A DNA stretch of 64,000 nucleotides from Pseudomonas fluorescens (lineage in GTDB: Bacteria > Pseudomonadota > Gammaproteobacteria > Pseudomonadales > Pseudomonadaceae), in NCBI RefSeq assembly GCF_001902145.1, contig NZ_MRST01000025.1, positions 1 to 64,000 on the forward strand. Reading direction: 5' to 3'. Position 1 is the first letter of the stretch; each line of letters begins with the position of its first letter. Under the pieces are notes generated by a model that had not been told where the DNA came from, did not search any database, and saw only the letters and a program-made list of their open reading frames with translations. Made by a program: the position numbers and the translations under genes. Positions 1-8,197 of this stretch are shown in pieces.

Positions 1-368
1 AGTCGATGCACCTGAACTTCGGTATCGACGTGATCAACCAGATCAAAATCGAAAACCCGCACTTGTGGGATGCCGAGATGAAAGAAGAAGCGACCCAGAT
101 GATTCTGCAGGGTACGCAGCTGGAGATCGAATACGCTCGTGACACGATGCCGCGCGGTGTTCTCGGTATGAATGCGGCGATGATGGAGGATTACCTCAAG
201 TTCATCGCTAACCGTCGCCTGTCGCAGATTGGCTTGAAGGAAGAGTACCCAGGCACGACCAACCCGTTCCCGTGGATGAGCGAGATCATGGACTTGAAGA
301 AAGAGAAAAACTTCTTCGAGACCCGTGTGATCGAGTATCAGACCGGCGGCGCGCTGAGCTGGGACTGA
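1..368 (+). CDS. nrdB: Ribonucleoside-diphosphate reductase class Ia beta subunit, C-terminal part
   Basis: The frame is open from the first bases of the window to the TGA at 366-368, so only the last ~121 residues are present. They match the C-terminal third of the aerobic class Ia R2 protein, which houses the di-iron tyrosyl radical and reduces ribonucleotides together with NrdA. Visible landmarks are the helix with FGIDVINQIKIENP, the segment RDTMPRGVLGMN, and the C-terminal tail ending in GGALSWD, the region that docks on the alpha subunit. The catalytic iron ligands and radical tyrosine lie upstream of the window. The gene is intact at its 3' end and is followed 8 nt later by a REPIN. 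Confidence 0.95.
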   Translation, partial: SMHLNFGIDVINQIKIENPHLWDAEMKEEATQMILQGTQLEIEYARDTMPRGVLGMNAAMMEDYLKFIANRRLSQIGLKEEYPGTTNPFPWMSEIMDLKKEKNFFETRVIEYQTGGALSWD

Positions 369-376
369 CCTAACTC

Positions 377-476
377 TGTAGGAGCGAGCTTGCTCGCGAA
401 GACCTTCAACGATAACGCGTGCATCCTGAATGAACGCGGTGCCCTTGGGGTCTTCGCGAGCAAGCTCGCTCCTACA
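377..476. repeat. REPIN, GTAGGAGCGAGC class
   Basis: Two inverted REP sequences face each other: TGTAGGAGCGAGCTTGC at the left and its reverse complement GCAAGCTCGCTCCTACA at the right, about 60 nt apart. The same doublet recurs at 6194, 7697, 32146, 36774, 38313, 57020 and 61506. It is a non-autonomous element of the type mobilised in trans by RAYT transposases in Pseudomonas. No RAYT gene is visible in this window. Confidence 0.92.
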
Positions 477-517
477 TTGGGGCCGCGGTGTTCTTCAATC
501 TTTTGCAAATTGCCTTT

Positions 518-1006
518 ATGCCCAATCAAACCATCAAGACCCCTTGCGTCGGCCTGTGCTCCACCGTCTACGGTGACCTGGTCTGTCGGGGCTGTAAGCG
601 TTATCACCATGAAGTGATCCAGTGGAATGGCTATAACGCCGAGGAAAAACAGGCGGTGTGGCTGCGCCTGGAGCAGTTGCTGGTACAGGTAATGGCCAGC
701 AAGCTGGAAGTCTTCGATCCGCAGCGCCTGCGTCAGCAACTGGAAGCGCGCAAGATTCGCTTTGTGCCGCACCAGTCGCCGTATTGCTGGGCATACCAAC
801 TGATTGCCCGTGGCGCACGGGTGATCTCCAAGCTCGATGCCTACGGCTTGACGTTGTTGCCCGAGTTTCGCGAGCGCCACCTGGCGGACCTGCGCGATGC
901 GATAGACCGGGAGTTCTTTCTGTTGTCCGAGGCGCATTACGAGCGCTATATCGCCCCGGTTTTCTTGAAAGACTCATTCGGACCGGCGCTGATTGCAGGT
1001 AGATAG
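518..1006 (+). CDS. DUF1289 domain protein
   Basis: A 162-residue protein. The N-terminal ~55 residues carry the DUF1289 signature TPCVGLCS followed by VCRGCKRYHHEV, four closely spaced cysteines that probably bind a metal. The remaining ~100 residues have no domain I recognise. I chose ATG 518 because the family starts just before the PCVxxC motif. An in-frame GTG at 488 would add ten residues with no family support. Function is unknown; DUF1289 proteins are short and widespread in proteobacteria. It lies alone between a REPIN and a methyltransferase gene. Confidence 0.85.
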   Translation: MPNQTIKTPCVGLCSTVYGDLVCRGCKRYHHEVIQWNGYNAEEKQAVWLRLEQLLVQVMASKLEVFDPQRLRQQLEARKIRFVPHQSPYCWAYQLIARGARVISKLDAYGLTLLPEFRERHLADLRDAIDREFFLLSEAHYERYIAPVFLKDSFGPALIAGR

Positions 1007-1095
1007 GCGTCGACTGTCAGGCCGCCATCACAGGCAAGCCAGTTCCTACCCAATTGTGTTTAAAATGCCGCCCGCCCGATGACTGACGCTTAACG

Positions 1096-2016
1096 ATGAA
1101 CCCAGACGCACTCACTACCCTGCACGCCCACTTGCTCACTGCCCTGGCTGACGCGCCTGCGGAAACCCGGCGCCTGTTCCATGGCCGTGGCCGTTGCTGG
1201 CCAGGCCTGGAGCAACTCACCGTGGACTGGCTGCAAGGAGTCGTGCTGGTCGCCTCGTTCAAAGAAACCGAGCACCTGGAAGCCCTGAAGCACACACTGT
1301 TGCAGATCGAGTGGAGCCGTTTCGGCGTGCACACCGTGGCCCTGCAACACCGCTACCTGCCGCAAAGCACCACCGAATGGCTGGTGGGCGACGCCATCGA
1401 CGAGCTGACCATCACAGAGGGCGGCCTGCGCTACCTGATCGACCTGGGTAAAAAACAGAACATCGGGCTGTTCCTCGACATGCGTTACGGTCGCAACTGG
1501 GTGCGCGAACAGGCCCAAGGCCAGCGCGTGCTGAATTTGTTTGCCTATACCTGCGGTTTTTCCGTGGCCGCCATCGAAGGCGGCGCCGAGCATGTAGTGA
1601 ACCTGGACATGGCCCGTGGTGCCCTCAGCCGTGGCCGCGACAACCATCGCCTGAATGGGCACGACCTGAGCCGGGTGAGTTTCCTGGGCCACGACCTGTT
1701 CAAGTCCTGGGCCAAGGTGACGAACAACGGCCCTTACGATCTGGTGATCATCGACCCGCCGTCCTTCCAGAAAGGCAGTTTCCTGCTGACCAAGGATTAC
1801 CAGCGCGTGCTGCGCCGCCTGCCGGACTTGCTCAGTGCCCACGGCACCGTGCTGGCATGCATGAACGATCCGGCCTTCGGCGAAGACTTCCTGATCGACG
1901 GCGTGACCCGCGAGGCGCCGGGACTGCGGTTTGTGCAGCGGCTGGAAAACCCACCGGAATTTCCTGATATTGACCCACAGAGTGGGCTGAAAGCCCTGGT
2001 GTTCCGTCAGGGTTGA
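1096..2016 (+). CDS. Class I SAM-dependent methyltransferase (RlmI/RlmK-like)
   Basis: 306 residues. The C-terminal two-thirds is a Rossmann methyltransferase: the SAM-binding loop is VLNLFAYTCGFSVAA (about residues 138-152), an acidic residue ends the next strand in VNLDMA, and the catalytic motif is IIDPPSFQKGSF (about residues 218-229). DPPSF is characteristic of the rRNA cytosine-C5/guanine-N7 methyltransferases related to RlmI and the RlmK half of RlmL. The exact RNA substrate cannot be read from the sequence. The N-terminal ~90 residues resemble the accessory domain of those enzymes. ATG 1096 is chosen; start codon use is otherwise unremarkable. Confidence 0.85.
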   Translation: MNPDALTTLHAHLLTALADAPAETRRLFHGRGRCWPGLEQLTVDWLQGVVLVASFKETEHLEALKHTLLQIEWSRFGVHTVALQHRYLPQSTTEWLVGDAIDELTITEGGLRYLIDLGKKQNIGLFLDMRYGRNWVREQAQGQRVLNLFAYTCGFSVAAIEGGAEHVVNLDMARGALSRGRDNHRLNGHDLSRVSFLGHDLFKSWAKVTNNGPYDLVIIDPPSFQKGSFLLTKDYQRVLRRLPDLLSAHGTVLACMNDPAFGEDFLIDGVTREAPGLRFVQRLENPPEFPDIDPQSGLKALVFRQG

Positions 2017-2113
2017 TGCCGAAACGTCCTACGCTTGCTACGCTAACGAAGACACCGGGCGGTGAACCTTATCCTCCCCTTCCCGGTCGATACCTGCATT
2101 CCCCGGCCAGACT

Positions 2114-2132
2114 CGACGACGTTGCGTCGTCG
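2114..2132. other. Tight GC-rich hairpin upstream of pcs
   Basis: CGACGACG and CGTCGTCG form a perfect 8-bp stem around a 3-nt loop, 33 nt before the pcs start codon. There is no T-run after it, so it is not a convincing intrinsic terminator. It may be a leader structure. Confidence 0.4.
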
Positions 2133-2164
2133 GCTGCCCTGTTTGACCTTTTGGAGAACCGCCC

Positions 2165-2881
2165 GTGATATCGACCCTGCATGTAGCCAGACTCAAAGCC
2201 TGGGGCGCCCACGGCTTTACCGCCACCGGTGTAGTGCTGGCCTTCTTGGCCACCCTGGCGCTGCTGGAAAACTCTCCCAAGGCGTGTCTGCTGTGGCTGG
2301 GCCTGGCGCTGGTGGTGGATGGCGTCGACGGCTCGCTGGCGCGACGGGTGAATGTCAGTACGGTACTGCCCAGCTTTGACGGCTCGGTGCTGGACCTGGT
2401 GATCGACTACCTCACCTACGTGTTCATTCCCGCACTGTTTATCTACCGCTACATCGACCTGCCCGACTTCACCCACCTGTTTGCGGTGTCGGTGATCCTG
2501 GTGTCGTCGCTGTTCTGCTTTTGCAACGTGAACATGAAGAGCAAGGACAACTACTTCGTCGGCTTCCCTGCCGCCTGGAACGTCGTTGCCCTGTGCGTCT
2601 ATATCATCCAGCCGGATGCCTGGGTCACGTTGCTGACCGTGATCGGCCTGGCGCTGCTGACCGTCACGCCAATGAAGTTCCTGCACCCGTTCCGGGTCAA
2701 GCGCTTTATGCCGATCAACATCGCGGTGACCACCATCTGGTTGCTGTGCAGCTTCCTGATGGTGGTGGACTACCCGAACACCAACCCTTGGACATTTGGC
2801 TTGTGGTCGCTGATGTCGGCGTACTTCCTGGGTATCTGCATCTGGCGCACGGCCTTGGAATGGCTGGGCGCGCACAAATAA
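2165..2881 (+). CDS. pcs: Phosphatidylcholine synthase
   Basis: 238-residue integral membrane protein with about seven to eight hydrophobic segments. It carries the CDP-alcohol phosphotransferase signature in the longer Pcs spacing: DGSLAR, twelve residues, then G-x3-D-x3-D (GSVLDLVID, about residues 58-85). Bacterial Pcs condenses CDP-diacylglycerol directly with choline to make phosphatidylcholine and CMP in the inner membrane. The start is GTG 2165, preceded by TTTTGGAGAACC, a good ribosome binding site. No other in-frame start has one. The gene stands alone; choline would be supplied by transport. Confidence 0.93.
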   Translation: MISTLHVARLKAWGAHGFTATGVVLAFLATLALLENSPKACLLWLGLALVVDGVDGSLARRVNVSTVLPSFDGSVLDLVIDYLTYVFIPALFIYRYIDLPDFTHLFAVSVILVSSLFCFCNVNMKSKDNYFVGFPAAWNVVALCVYIIQPDAWVTLLTVIGLALLTVTPMKFLHPFRVKRFMPINIAVTTIWLLCSFLMVVDYPNTNPWTFGLWSLMSAYFLGICIWRTALEWLGAHK

Positions 2882-2900
2882 CAAGCGGGCTCGGTAAAAA

Positions 2901-2993
2901 ATGTGGGAGGGGGCTTGCCCCCGATGGCGGTGGGTCAGTCAGCTTATTGGTCACTGAAACACTGCTATCGGGGGCAAGCCCCCTCCCACATTT
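2901..2993. repeat. REPIN, GTGGGAGGGGGC class
   Basis: ATGTGGGAGGGGGCTTGCC faces its inverted copy GGCAAGCCCCCTCCCACAT about 50 nt away. This is a different REP sequence class from most others in the window. It fills most of the gap between pcs and the TauE-type gene. Confidence 0.92.
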
Positions 2994-3051
2994 GAGTCAC
3001 AACGCAGTAAGATGCAGGCCTTCTGCGCACCTCCAACAATAAGCCCTGCCC

Positions 3052-3831
3052 ATGCCCTTCGAACTCAGCGTTGACCTCACCACCCTGGCCATCCTGGCCG
3101 TTGTCGCTTTTATCGCCGGTTTTATCGACGCAATCGCCGGCGGTGGCGGTTTGTTGACCACGCCCGCCCTGCTCACCGCCGGTATGCCCCCGCACCTGGT
3201 GCTGGGCACCAACAAGCTCAGCTCCACCTTCGGCTCGGCCACCGCCAGCTTTACCTTCTACCGCCGCAAGCTGTTCCACCCACGCCAATGGGTGCACGCC
3301 ATCGTCGGTACCTTGATCGGTGCACTGACCGGCGCGGTCGTCGCCCATTACTTGCCTGCCGAAACCCTGAACAAGATGCTCCCGGTGATCGTCTTCGCCT
3401 GCGGTGTGTACCTGCTGTTCGGTGGCACGCCCAAGGCGCCACTGGACGCCGAGGCCCCGATCAAAAAGAAATGGCAAGCCACCCAGGGCTTTGGCCTGGG
3501 TTTCTACGACGGCGTGGCCGGGCCCGGCACGGGGGCGTTCTGGACGGTCAGCACGATGCTGCTGCACCCCATCGACCTGGTGAAGGCCAGCGGCGTGGCG
3601 CGCAGCATGAACTTCGTCAGCAACGCAGCGGCCTTGACGGTGTTTATCATCAATGGTTCGGTGGACTGGATTGTCGGCCTGGCGATGGGTGTGTCTGTGA
3701 TGGGTGGCGCGTTCTTTGGCGCACGCAGTGCGATCAGCGGCGGCGCCAAATTCATTCGTCCGGTGTTTATCACCGTGGTCCTGGGACTGACCGTGCGCCT
3801 AGCCTGGCAACACTGGTTCAGCGTGGCCTAA
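3052..3831 (+). CDS. TauE/SafE-family (UPF0721) sulfite/organosulfonate exporter
   Basis: 259 residues with about eight predicted membrane segments. The first repeat begins with the family hallmark GFIDAIAGGGGLLTTPAL (about residues 23-40), followed by a GTNK motif in LGTNKLSST. The second half repeats the pattern with FYDGVAGPGTGAFW. TauE/SafE proteins export sulfite, sulfoacetate or related anions, but the substrate here cannot be assigned. The 3' end overlaps the convergent nudC by 33 nt. Confidence 0.87.
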   Translation: MPFELSVDLTTLAILAVVAFIAGFIDAIAGGGGLLTTPALLTAGMPPHLVLGTNKLSSTFGSATASFTFYRRKLFHPRQWVHAIVGTLIGALTGAVVAHYLPAETLNKMLPVIVFACGVYLLFGGTPKAPLDAEAPIKKKWQATQGFGLGFYDGVAGPGTGAFWTVSTMLLHPIDLVKASGVARSMNFVSNAAALTVFIINGSVDWIVGLAMGVSVMGGAFFGARSAISGGAKFIRPVFITVVLGLTVRLAWQHWFSVA

Positions 3832-4632
3832 ACGGCGGGCCACGTAGAGGTCGATGAGGTAACGCGCAATCGAGCGTGACGCCGGCAACGGCGGCAGCTC
3901 GTGGATATTGAACCACTGCGCGTCCTCGATCTCGTCGGCCTGGGGCACGATATCGCCACCGGCGTATTCGGCGTGAAAGCCCAGCATCATCGAGTGAGGG
4001 AACGGCCAGCATTGGCTGCCCATGTACTGGATGTTCTTGACCTCCAACTGCACCTCTTCGCGCACCTCACGGATCAGGCAGTCTTCGGCGGACTCACCCG
4101 GCTCGGCAAAACCGGCCAGGGTGCTGTAGACCCCGGTGACGAAACGTGGCGAACGCGCTAGCAGAATGTCATCGCCACGGGTTACCAGCACGATCATGCT
4201 TGGCGAGATGCGTGGGTAGCTGCGCAGGTCGCAGGCCTGGCAATACATCGCCCGCTCCCTCGGCACCTGCTCCATCGCCTGGCCGCAACTGCCACAAAAA
4301 CGATGCTCCCGCGCCCAGGTACCGATCTGCGCGGCGTAGCCCAGCACCTTGTACAGGGTGTGATCACCTTGCAGCATAAAGCCGCGCAAGCCCTGCCAAC
4401 TGCACCCTGGCACATCAGCCGGCGAGTCAAGTTCCAACAGATACACCGGCTCGCCATCGAGATGGCCGATGCCGTGTTCGGCAAACACCGACAGGTCCTG
4501 GCGCTTGAGCCATTCGCGCGGGAACAGCGGGCCGTTGGTGTCGTGTAAAAAACCTTCGCGGCTGCGGGCGACGGCCCAGCCGCCGGGGGCGTCGTTGTCC
4601 AGCAGTGTTGTGGTAATCCAGCCTGGGGTCAT
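3799..4632 (-). CDS. nudC: NAD+ diphosphatase / NADH pyrophosphatase
   Basis: 277-residue Nudix hydrolase of the NudC family, which cleaves NADH to NMNH and AMP and can remove NAD caps from RNA. It has the four-cysteine zinc site (CGSC and CQAC, about residues 105-125) and a Nudix box GFAEPGE-x7-REVREEV (about residues 179-200). In that box the usual glycine after REVREE-x is a glutamine. The downstream NudC signature SQPWPFP reads SQCWPFP here. ATG 4632 is chosen; an in-frame TTG at 4641 would overlap the stop of the upstream gene ech. The two genes are only 5 nt apart and are probably co-transcribed. Confidence 0.92.
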   Translation of the reverse strand: MTPGWITTTLLDNDAPGGWAVARSREGFLHDTNGPLFPREWLKRQDLSVFAEHGIGHLDGEPVYLLELDSPADVPGCSWQGLRGFMLQGDHTLYKVLGYAAQIGTWAREHRFCGSCGQAMEQVPRERAMYCQACDLRSYPRISPSMIVLVTRGDDILLARSPRFVTGVYSTLAGFAEPGESAEDCLIREVREEVQLEVKNIQYMGSQCWPFPHSMMLGFHAEYAGGDIVPQADEIEDAQWFNIHELPPLPASRSIARYLIDLYVARRLGHAEPVLPG

Positions 4633-4637
4633 GTCAG

Positions 4638-5450
4638 TCAATCCACGAATTCGGGTTTCTGCTTACTCATATGGGCCGCGATGGCCACGCGCAGGTCGTT
4701 GGATTGCAACATAGCCGAGTTCCAGGTGGCAACGTATTCCAGGCCGTCATTGACTGTGTGGTCACGCATGTAGCTGATCATGGCCTTGGTGCCAGTCACG
4801 GCAATCGGCGACTTGGCGGCGATTTGATGGGCCAGGTCCATGACACCCGCCAGCAGGCTTTCATGATCGGCAAACACGCGATTGACCAGGCCGATGCTGC
4901 GGGCTTCCTCGGCGCCGAACTGACGACCGGTGTAGGCCAGCTCACGCAGCATGCCGTCGCCGATAATGCGCGGCAGGCGTTGCAAGGTGCCGACGTCGGC
5001 GGCCATGCCGATGTCGATTTCCTTGATCGAGAATTGCGCGTCCTCGGCCGCATAGCGCATGTCGCAGGCGCTGATCAGGTCGATGGCACCGCCGATGCAG
5101 TAGCCCTGGATCGCCGCCAGCACGGGCTTGCGGCAAGTGTCCACGGCATTGAACGACGCTTGCAGTTCGAGAATCTTGCGGCGCAGCAGGCGCGCATTGC
5201 GACCCACGTCCTTGCCAAAATCATTGGCGATCGAGGCCAGCATCATCAGGTCGATGCCCGAGGAAAAATGCTTGCCCGCGCCGCTGAGCACCACGGCACG
5301 CACGGCGTCGGTCTCGTCGACCCATTGGAAGATGTCGATGATTTCGGTCCAGAACGCCGCGTTCATGGCGTTGATCTTTTCCGGGCGATTGATCTGCACA
5401 TGGGCAACGTTGCCGCTGAGTTCGACAACGAAGGCTTGGTATTCGGACAT
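4638..5450 (-). CDS. Enoyl-CoA hydratase/isomerase, ECH1-like delta3,5-delta2,4-dienoyl-CoA isomerase
   Basis: 270-residue crotonase-fold protein. The oxyanion-hole segment is HFSSGIDLMML (about residues 62-72) and the second active-site loop is EIDIGMAADVGTLQRLP (about residues 145-161). The latter closely matches eukaryotic and bacterial ECH1, in which the acidic residues move the double bonds of dienoyl-CoA during beta-oxidation of unsaturated fatty acids. I therefore prefer the isomerase over a plain hydratase, though this is inferred from motif similarity. ATG 5450 has an AGGGATC ribosome binding site. It is followed at once by nudC. Confidence 0.88.
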   Translation of the reverse strand: MSEYQAFVVELSGNVAHVQINRPEKINAMNAAFWTEIIDIFQWVDETDAVRAVVLSGAGKHFSSGIDLMMLASIANDFGKDVGRNARLLRRKILELQASFNAVDTCRKPVLAAIQGYCIGGAIDLISACDMRYAAEDAQFSIKEIDIGMAADVGTLQRLPRIIGDGMLRELAYTGRQFGAEEARSIGLVNRVFADHESLLAGVMDLAHQIAAKSPIAVTGTKAMISYMRDHTVNDGLEYVATWNSAMLQSNDLRVAIAAHMSKQKPEFVD

Positions 5451-5634
5451 GGCAGTGATCCCTGACTGGCGATTGAGAAAGGCCAGACTATATCAAGGGT
5501 GCGCCACGGCGCATCGGCCAAAAACGGGACTGGTCACGGTGGGGGAAAAGACGCTGGATAAAACCCGATGTACAGGCCATCCTTTGCGCTTTAAGCCGCG
5601 CTGTCAGCGGCGCTCGACGTTTTAAGGATATGCC

Positions 5635-6189
5635 ATGCACGCCCAACCCCTCGCTCCCGACGATTTCGAATTCATTGACGCCACCTTACTCAAATACGGC
5701 GAAGACCACTCGGTGCTGAACATGGCCGAACTCGACGGTTATTTCACCGCCCTGGTTTCCAGCCCGGCCAAGGTGGATGTGGCCGAGTGGTTCCCGGCGA
5801 TCTGGGGTGGGCAAAACCCTGAATGGGACAACATGGACGAGGCCCAGGCTTTTCTCGAACTGTGTGTACGCCATATGAATACCCTGGCCGCACAATTGGC
5901 CACTGATGCCCAGGCATTCAAAGCCCGTTTCGATGAAACCGAACATCAAGACCAGGCGGTGACCCTTGCCGAGGAATGGTGCTTTGGTTATGTGCGCGGC
6001 GTGACGATCGCCAACTGGCCGCCATTGCCCGCTGTACAAGCCGGGCAACTGGAGCGGATTTCCTGGTGCGCCGAGCAGGACAATTTCGAATTGCCGGCGG
6101 ATCTGGATGTAAACGCCCATCAACTGCAGGTCAGCGAAATCGAACCGGCTGCGCGGGCGCTGCATGACTACTGGCTGAGCCAGCGTTAA
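5635..6189 (+). CDS. UPF0149 / YecA-family protein
   Basis: 184 residues matching the UPF0149 fold: the characteristic MAELDGYFTALVSSP (about residues 24-38) and WCFGYVRGV (about residues 113-121). Longer YecA proteins end in a SEC-C zinc motif; this one stops before it. The function of the family is not established. ATG 5635 follows a purine-rich AAGGATATGCC. A REPIN begins 4 nt after the stop codon. Confidence 0.85.
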   Translation: MHAQPLAPDDFEFIDATLLKYGEDHSVLNMAELDGYFTALVSSPAKVDVAEWFPAIWGGQNPEWDNMDEAQAFLELCVRHMNTLAAQLATDAQAFKARFDETEHQDQAVTLAEEWCFGYVRGVTIANWPPLPAVQAGQLERISWCAEQDNFELPADLDVNAHQLQVSEIEPAARALHDYWLSQR

Positions 6190-6193
6190 GGCA

Positions 6194-6292
6194 GTAGGAG
6201 CGAGCTTGCTCGCGAAAAACTTCCAGGCGCCGCGTTCATTCAGGGAGCACGCTTTATCGTTGACGTTTTTCGCGAGCAAGCTCGCTCCTACA
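6194..6292. repeat. REPIN, GTAGGAGCGAGC class
   Basis: GTAGGAGCGAGCTTGCTCGC at the left pairs with GCGAGCAAGCTCGCTCCTAC at the right. The element starts immediately after the UPF0149 stop codon and could act as its mRNA 3' structure. Confidence 0.92.
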
Positions 6293-6426
6293 TTAGGGAC
6301 GCAGCGCATGCCAATAAATCACGCAGATCACCCGCTCACTCGACAAGCATGGCGTGTTTGCCTGATGATTCGGGTCCGCACGTCGGCCACTCCACGCCAC
6401 CTCGCCTTGACCAGGAGCCTTGTACC

Positions 6427-7683
6427 TTGAGTTCGCAGAAAACCGTGACCGTTACACCGCCCAACTTCCCCCTCACTGGCAAGGTCGCGCCCCCCGGCTC
6501 CAAATCCATTACCAACCGTGCGCTGTTGCTGGCGGCACTGGCCAAGGGCACCAGCCGTTTGAGCGGTGCGCTCAAAAGCGATGACACAGGCCATATGTCG
6601 GTAGCCCTGCGGCAGATGGGCGTCACCATCGACGAGCCGGACGACACCACCTTTGTCGTCACCAGCCAAGGCTCGCTGCAATTGCCGGCCCAGCCGTTGT
6701 TCCTCGGCAACGCCGGCACCGCCATGCGCTTTCTCACGGCTGCCGTCGCCACTGTGCAAGGCACAGTGGTGCTGGACGGCGACGCGTACATGCAAAAACG
6801 CCCGATCGGCCCGCTGCTGGCCACCCTTGGCCAGAACGGCATCCAGGTCGACAGCCCTACCGGTTGCCCACCGGTGACCGTGCACGGCGTGGGCAAGGTC
6901 CAGGCCAAACGTTTTGAGATTGATGGTGGCTTGTCCAGCCAATACGTGTCAGCCCTGCTGATGCTCGCGGCGTGCGGCGAAGCACCGATTGAAGTGGCGC
7001 TGACCGGCAAGGACATCGGCGCCCGTGGCTATGTGGACCTGACCCTCGATTGCATGCGTGCGTTCGGTGCCCAGGTCGACGCCGTGGACGACACCACCTG
7101 GCGCGTCGCTCCCACTGGTTACACCGCACATGATTACCTGATCGAACCCGACGCTTCCGCCGCCACTTACCTGTGGGCCGCAGAGGTGCTGACCGGTGGC
7201 CGTATCGACCTCGGTGTAGCCCCACAAGACTTCACCCAGCCCGACGCCAAGGCCCAGGCTGTGATCGCGCAGTTCCCGAACATGCAGGCCACGGTGGTAG
7301 GGTCGCAAATGCAGGATGCGATCCCGACCCTGGCGGTGCTCGCCGCATTCAACAATACCCCGGTGCGTTTTACTGAACTGGCGAACCTGCGCGTCAAGGA
7401 ATGTGACCGCGTGCAGGCGCTGCACGATGGCCTCAACGAAATTCGCCCGGGCCTGGCGACCATCGAGGGCGATGCCCTGCTGGTAGCCAGCGACCCCGCC
7501 TTGGCTGGCACCGCCTGCACCGCACTGATCGACACCCACGCCGACCATCGCATCGCCATGTGTTTTGCCCTGGCGGGGCTGAAAGTCTCGGGCATTCGCA
7601 TTCAAGACCCGGACTGCGTGGCCAAGACCTACCCTGACTACTGGAAAGCCCTGGCCAGCCTGGGCGTTCACTTGAACGACTGA
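6427..7683 (+). CDS. aroA: 3-phosphoshikimate 1-carboxyvinyltransferase (EPSP synthase)
   Basis: 418 residues; transfers the enolpyruvyl group of PEP to shikimate-3-phosphate in aromatic amino acid synthesis. Substrate-site motifs are visible: PGSKSITNRA (about residues 20-29), LGNAGTAMRFL (about 91-101), GGLSSQYVSAL, LRVKECDR and THADHRIAM. The residue equivalent to E. coli Pro101, just after GTAMR, is phenylalanine. TTG 6427 is chosen because AGGAG lies 9 nt upstream and homologues begin near here. An in-frame ATG at 6349 would add 26 unlikely residues. In many pseudomonads the main aroA lies in a hisC/tyrA/cmk cluster, so this stand-alone gene may be a second copy. Confidence 0.93.
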   Translation: MSSQKTVTVTPPNFPLTGKVAPPGSKSITNRALLLAALAKGTSRLSGALKSDDTGHMSVALRQMGVTIDEPDDTTFVVTSQGSLQLPAQPLFLGNAGTAMRFLTAAVATVQGTVVLDGDAYMQKRPIGPLLATLGQNGIQVDSPTGCPPVTVHGVGKVQAKRFEIDGGLSSQYVSALLMLAACGEAPIEVALTGKDIGARGYVDLTLDCMRAFGAQVDAVDDTTWRVAPTGYTAHDYLIEPDASAATYLWAAEVLTGGRIDLGVAPQDFTQPDAKAQAVIAQFPNMQATVVGSQMQDAIPTLAVLAAFNNTPVRFTELANLRVKECDRVQALHDGLNEIRPGLATIEGDALLVASDPALAGTACTALIDTHADHRIAMCFALAGLKVSGIRIQDPDCVAKTYPDYWKALASLGVHLND

Positions 7684-7696
7684 CCCACCTGAAAAC

Positions 7697-7797
7697 TGTA
7701 GGAGCGAGCTTGCTCGCGAAAAACGTTAACGAAAACGCGTGTTTGCTGAATGAATGCGGCGCCTGTGAGTTTTTCGCGAGCAAGCTCGCTCCTACAG
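7697..7797. repeat. REPIN, GTAGGAGCGAGC class
   Basis: Inverted pair of TGTAGGAGCGAGCTTGC. Its right end runs into the AGGGAG that serves as the ribosome binding site of the next gene. Confidence 0.92.
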
Positions 7798-7806
7798 GGA
7801 GCGTCA

Positions 7807-8196
7807 ATGACCCTTCGCCAACCCTGCCCACCCGGCGCCTGTGTCTGCAACCGTGATCAACTGCTGGAAGCTCCCGGCGCGGATCTGCGCATCCTGCAAC
7901 TGACGCGACAGCAGGAAAAAATCCTGCTGGAGCGCCTGGAAAACCTCAAGAGCCTGCAAGACCTCGAACATCTGCAACAGCGGATGTACGACCAACTGGG
8001 CATCCGCGTACACATCGCGCCCGGGCATACCGAGGTCAAGAGCATGCGCGGGATCCAGATCGTCATCGACGAACTGCCTGGCATGTGCCGCAAGACCCGC
8101 CAGTCGATCCCTGCGTCCATTCGCCGTGGCCTGGAGAAGAACCCAGAAATTGCCTACCGCTTGCTGGACGCCCACGACCTGTTTCGCGACGTTTGA
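7807..8196 (+). CDS. Small conserved-type hypothetical protein with N-terminal CPPGACVC motif
   Basis: 129 residues, no family recognised. The N-terminus has three cysteines in CPPGACVC followed by NRDQLL. The middle (about residues 34-62) is a leucine- and glutamate-rich helix likely to form a coiled coil, and a fourth cysteine sits in LPGMCRK. The close CPPGACxC cluster suggests metal or Fe-S binding, but this is inference. No signal peptide or membrane segment is seen. ATG 7807 is chosen because AGGGAG lies 5 nt upstream, at the border of the REPIN. It converges with the NAD(P)H oxidoreductase gene, ends 1 nt apart. Confidence 0.7.
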   Translation: MTLRQPCPPGACVCNRDQLLEAPGADLRILQLTRQQEKILLERLENLKSLQDLEHLQQRMYDQLGIRVHIAPGHTEVKSMRGIQIVIDELPGMCRKTRQSIPASIRRGLEKNPEIAYRLLDAHDLFRDV

Positions 8197-8197
8197 A

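Noticed and set aside
377..476. Short peptides such as VGASLLAKN and FASKLAPT appearing in frames at many sites
   Set aside because: They are translations of the REP arms, not a conserved protein family. The single exception is opmB, where the REPIN is truly inside the gene.
2114..2132. Hairpin upstream of pcs as a terminator of the methyltransferase gene
   Set aside because: There is no T-run, the loop is only 3 nt, and it is nearly 100 nt from the preceding stop.
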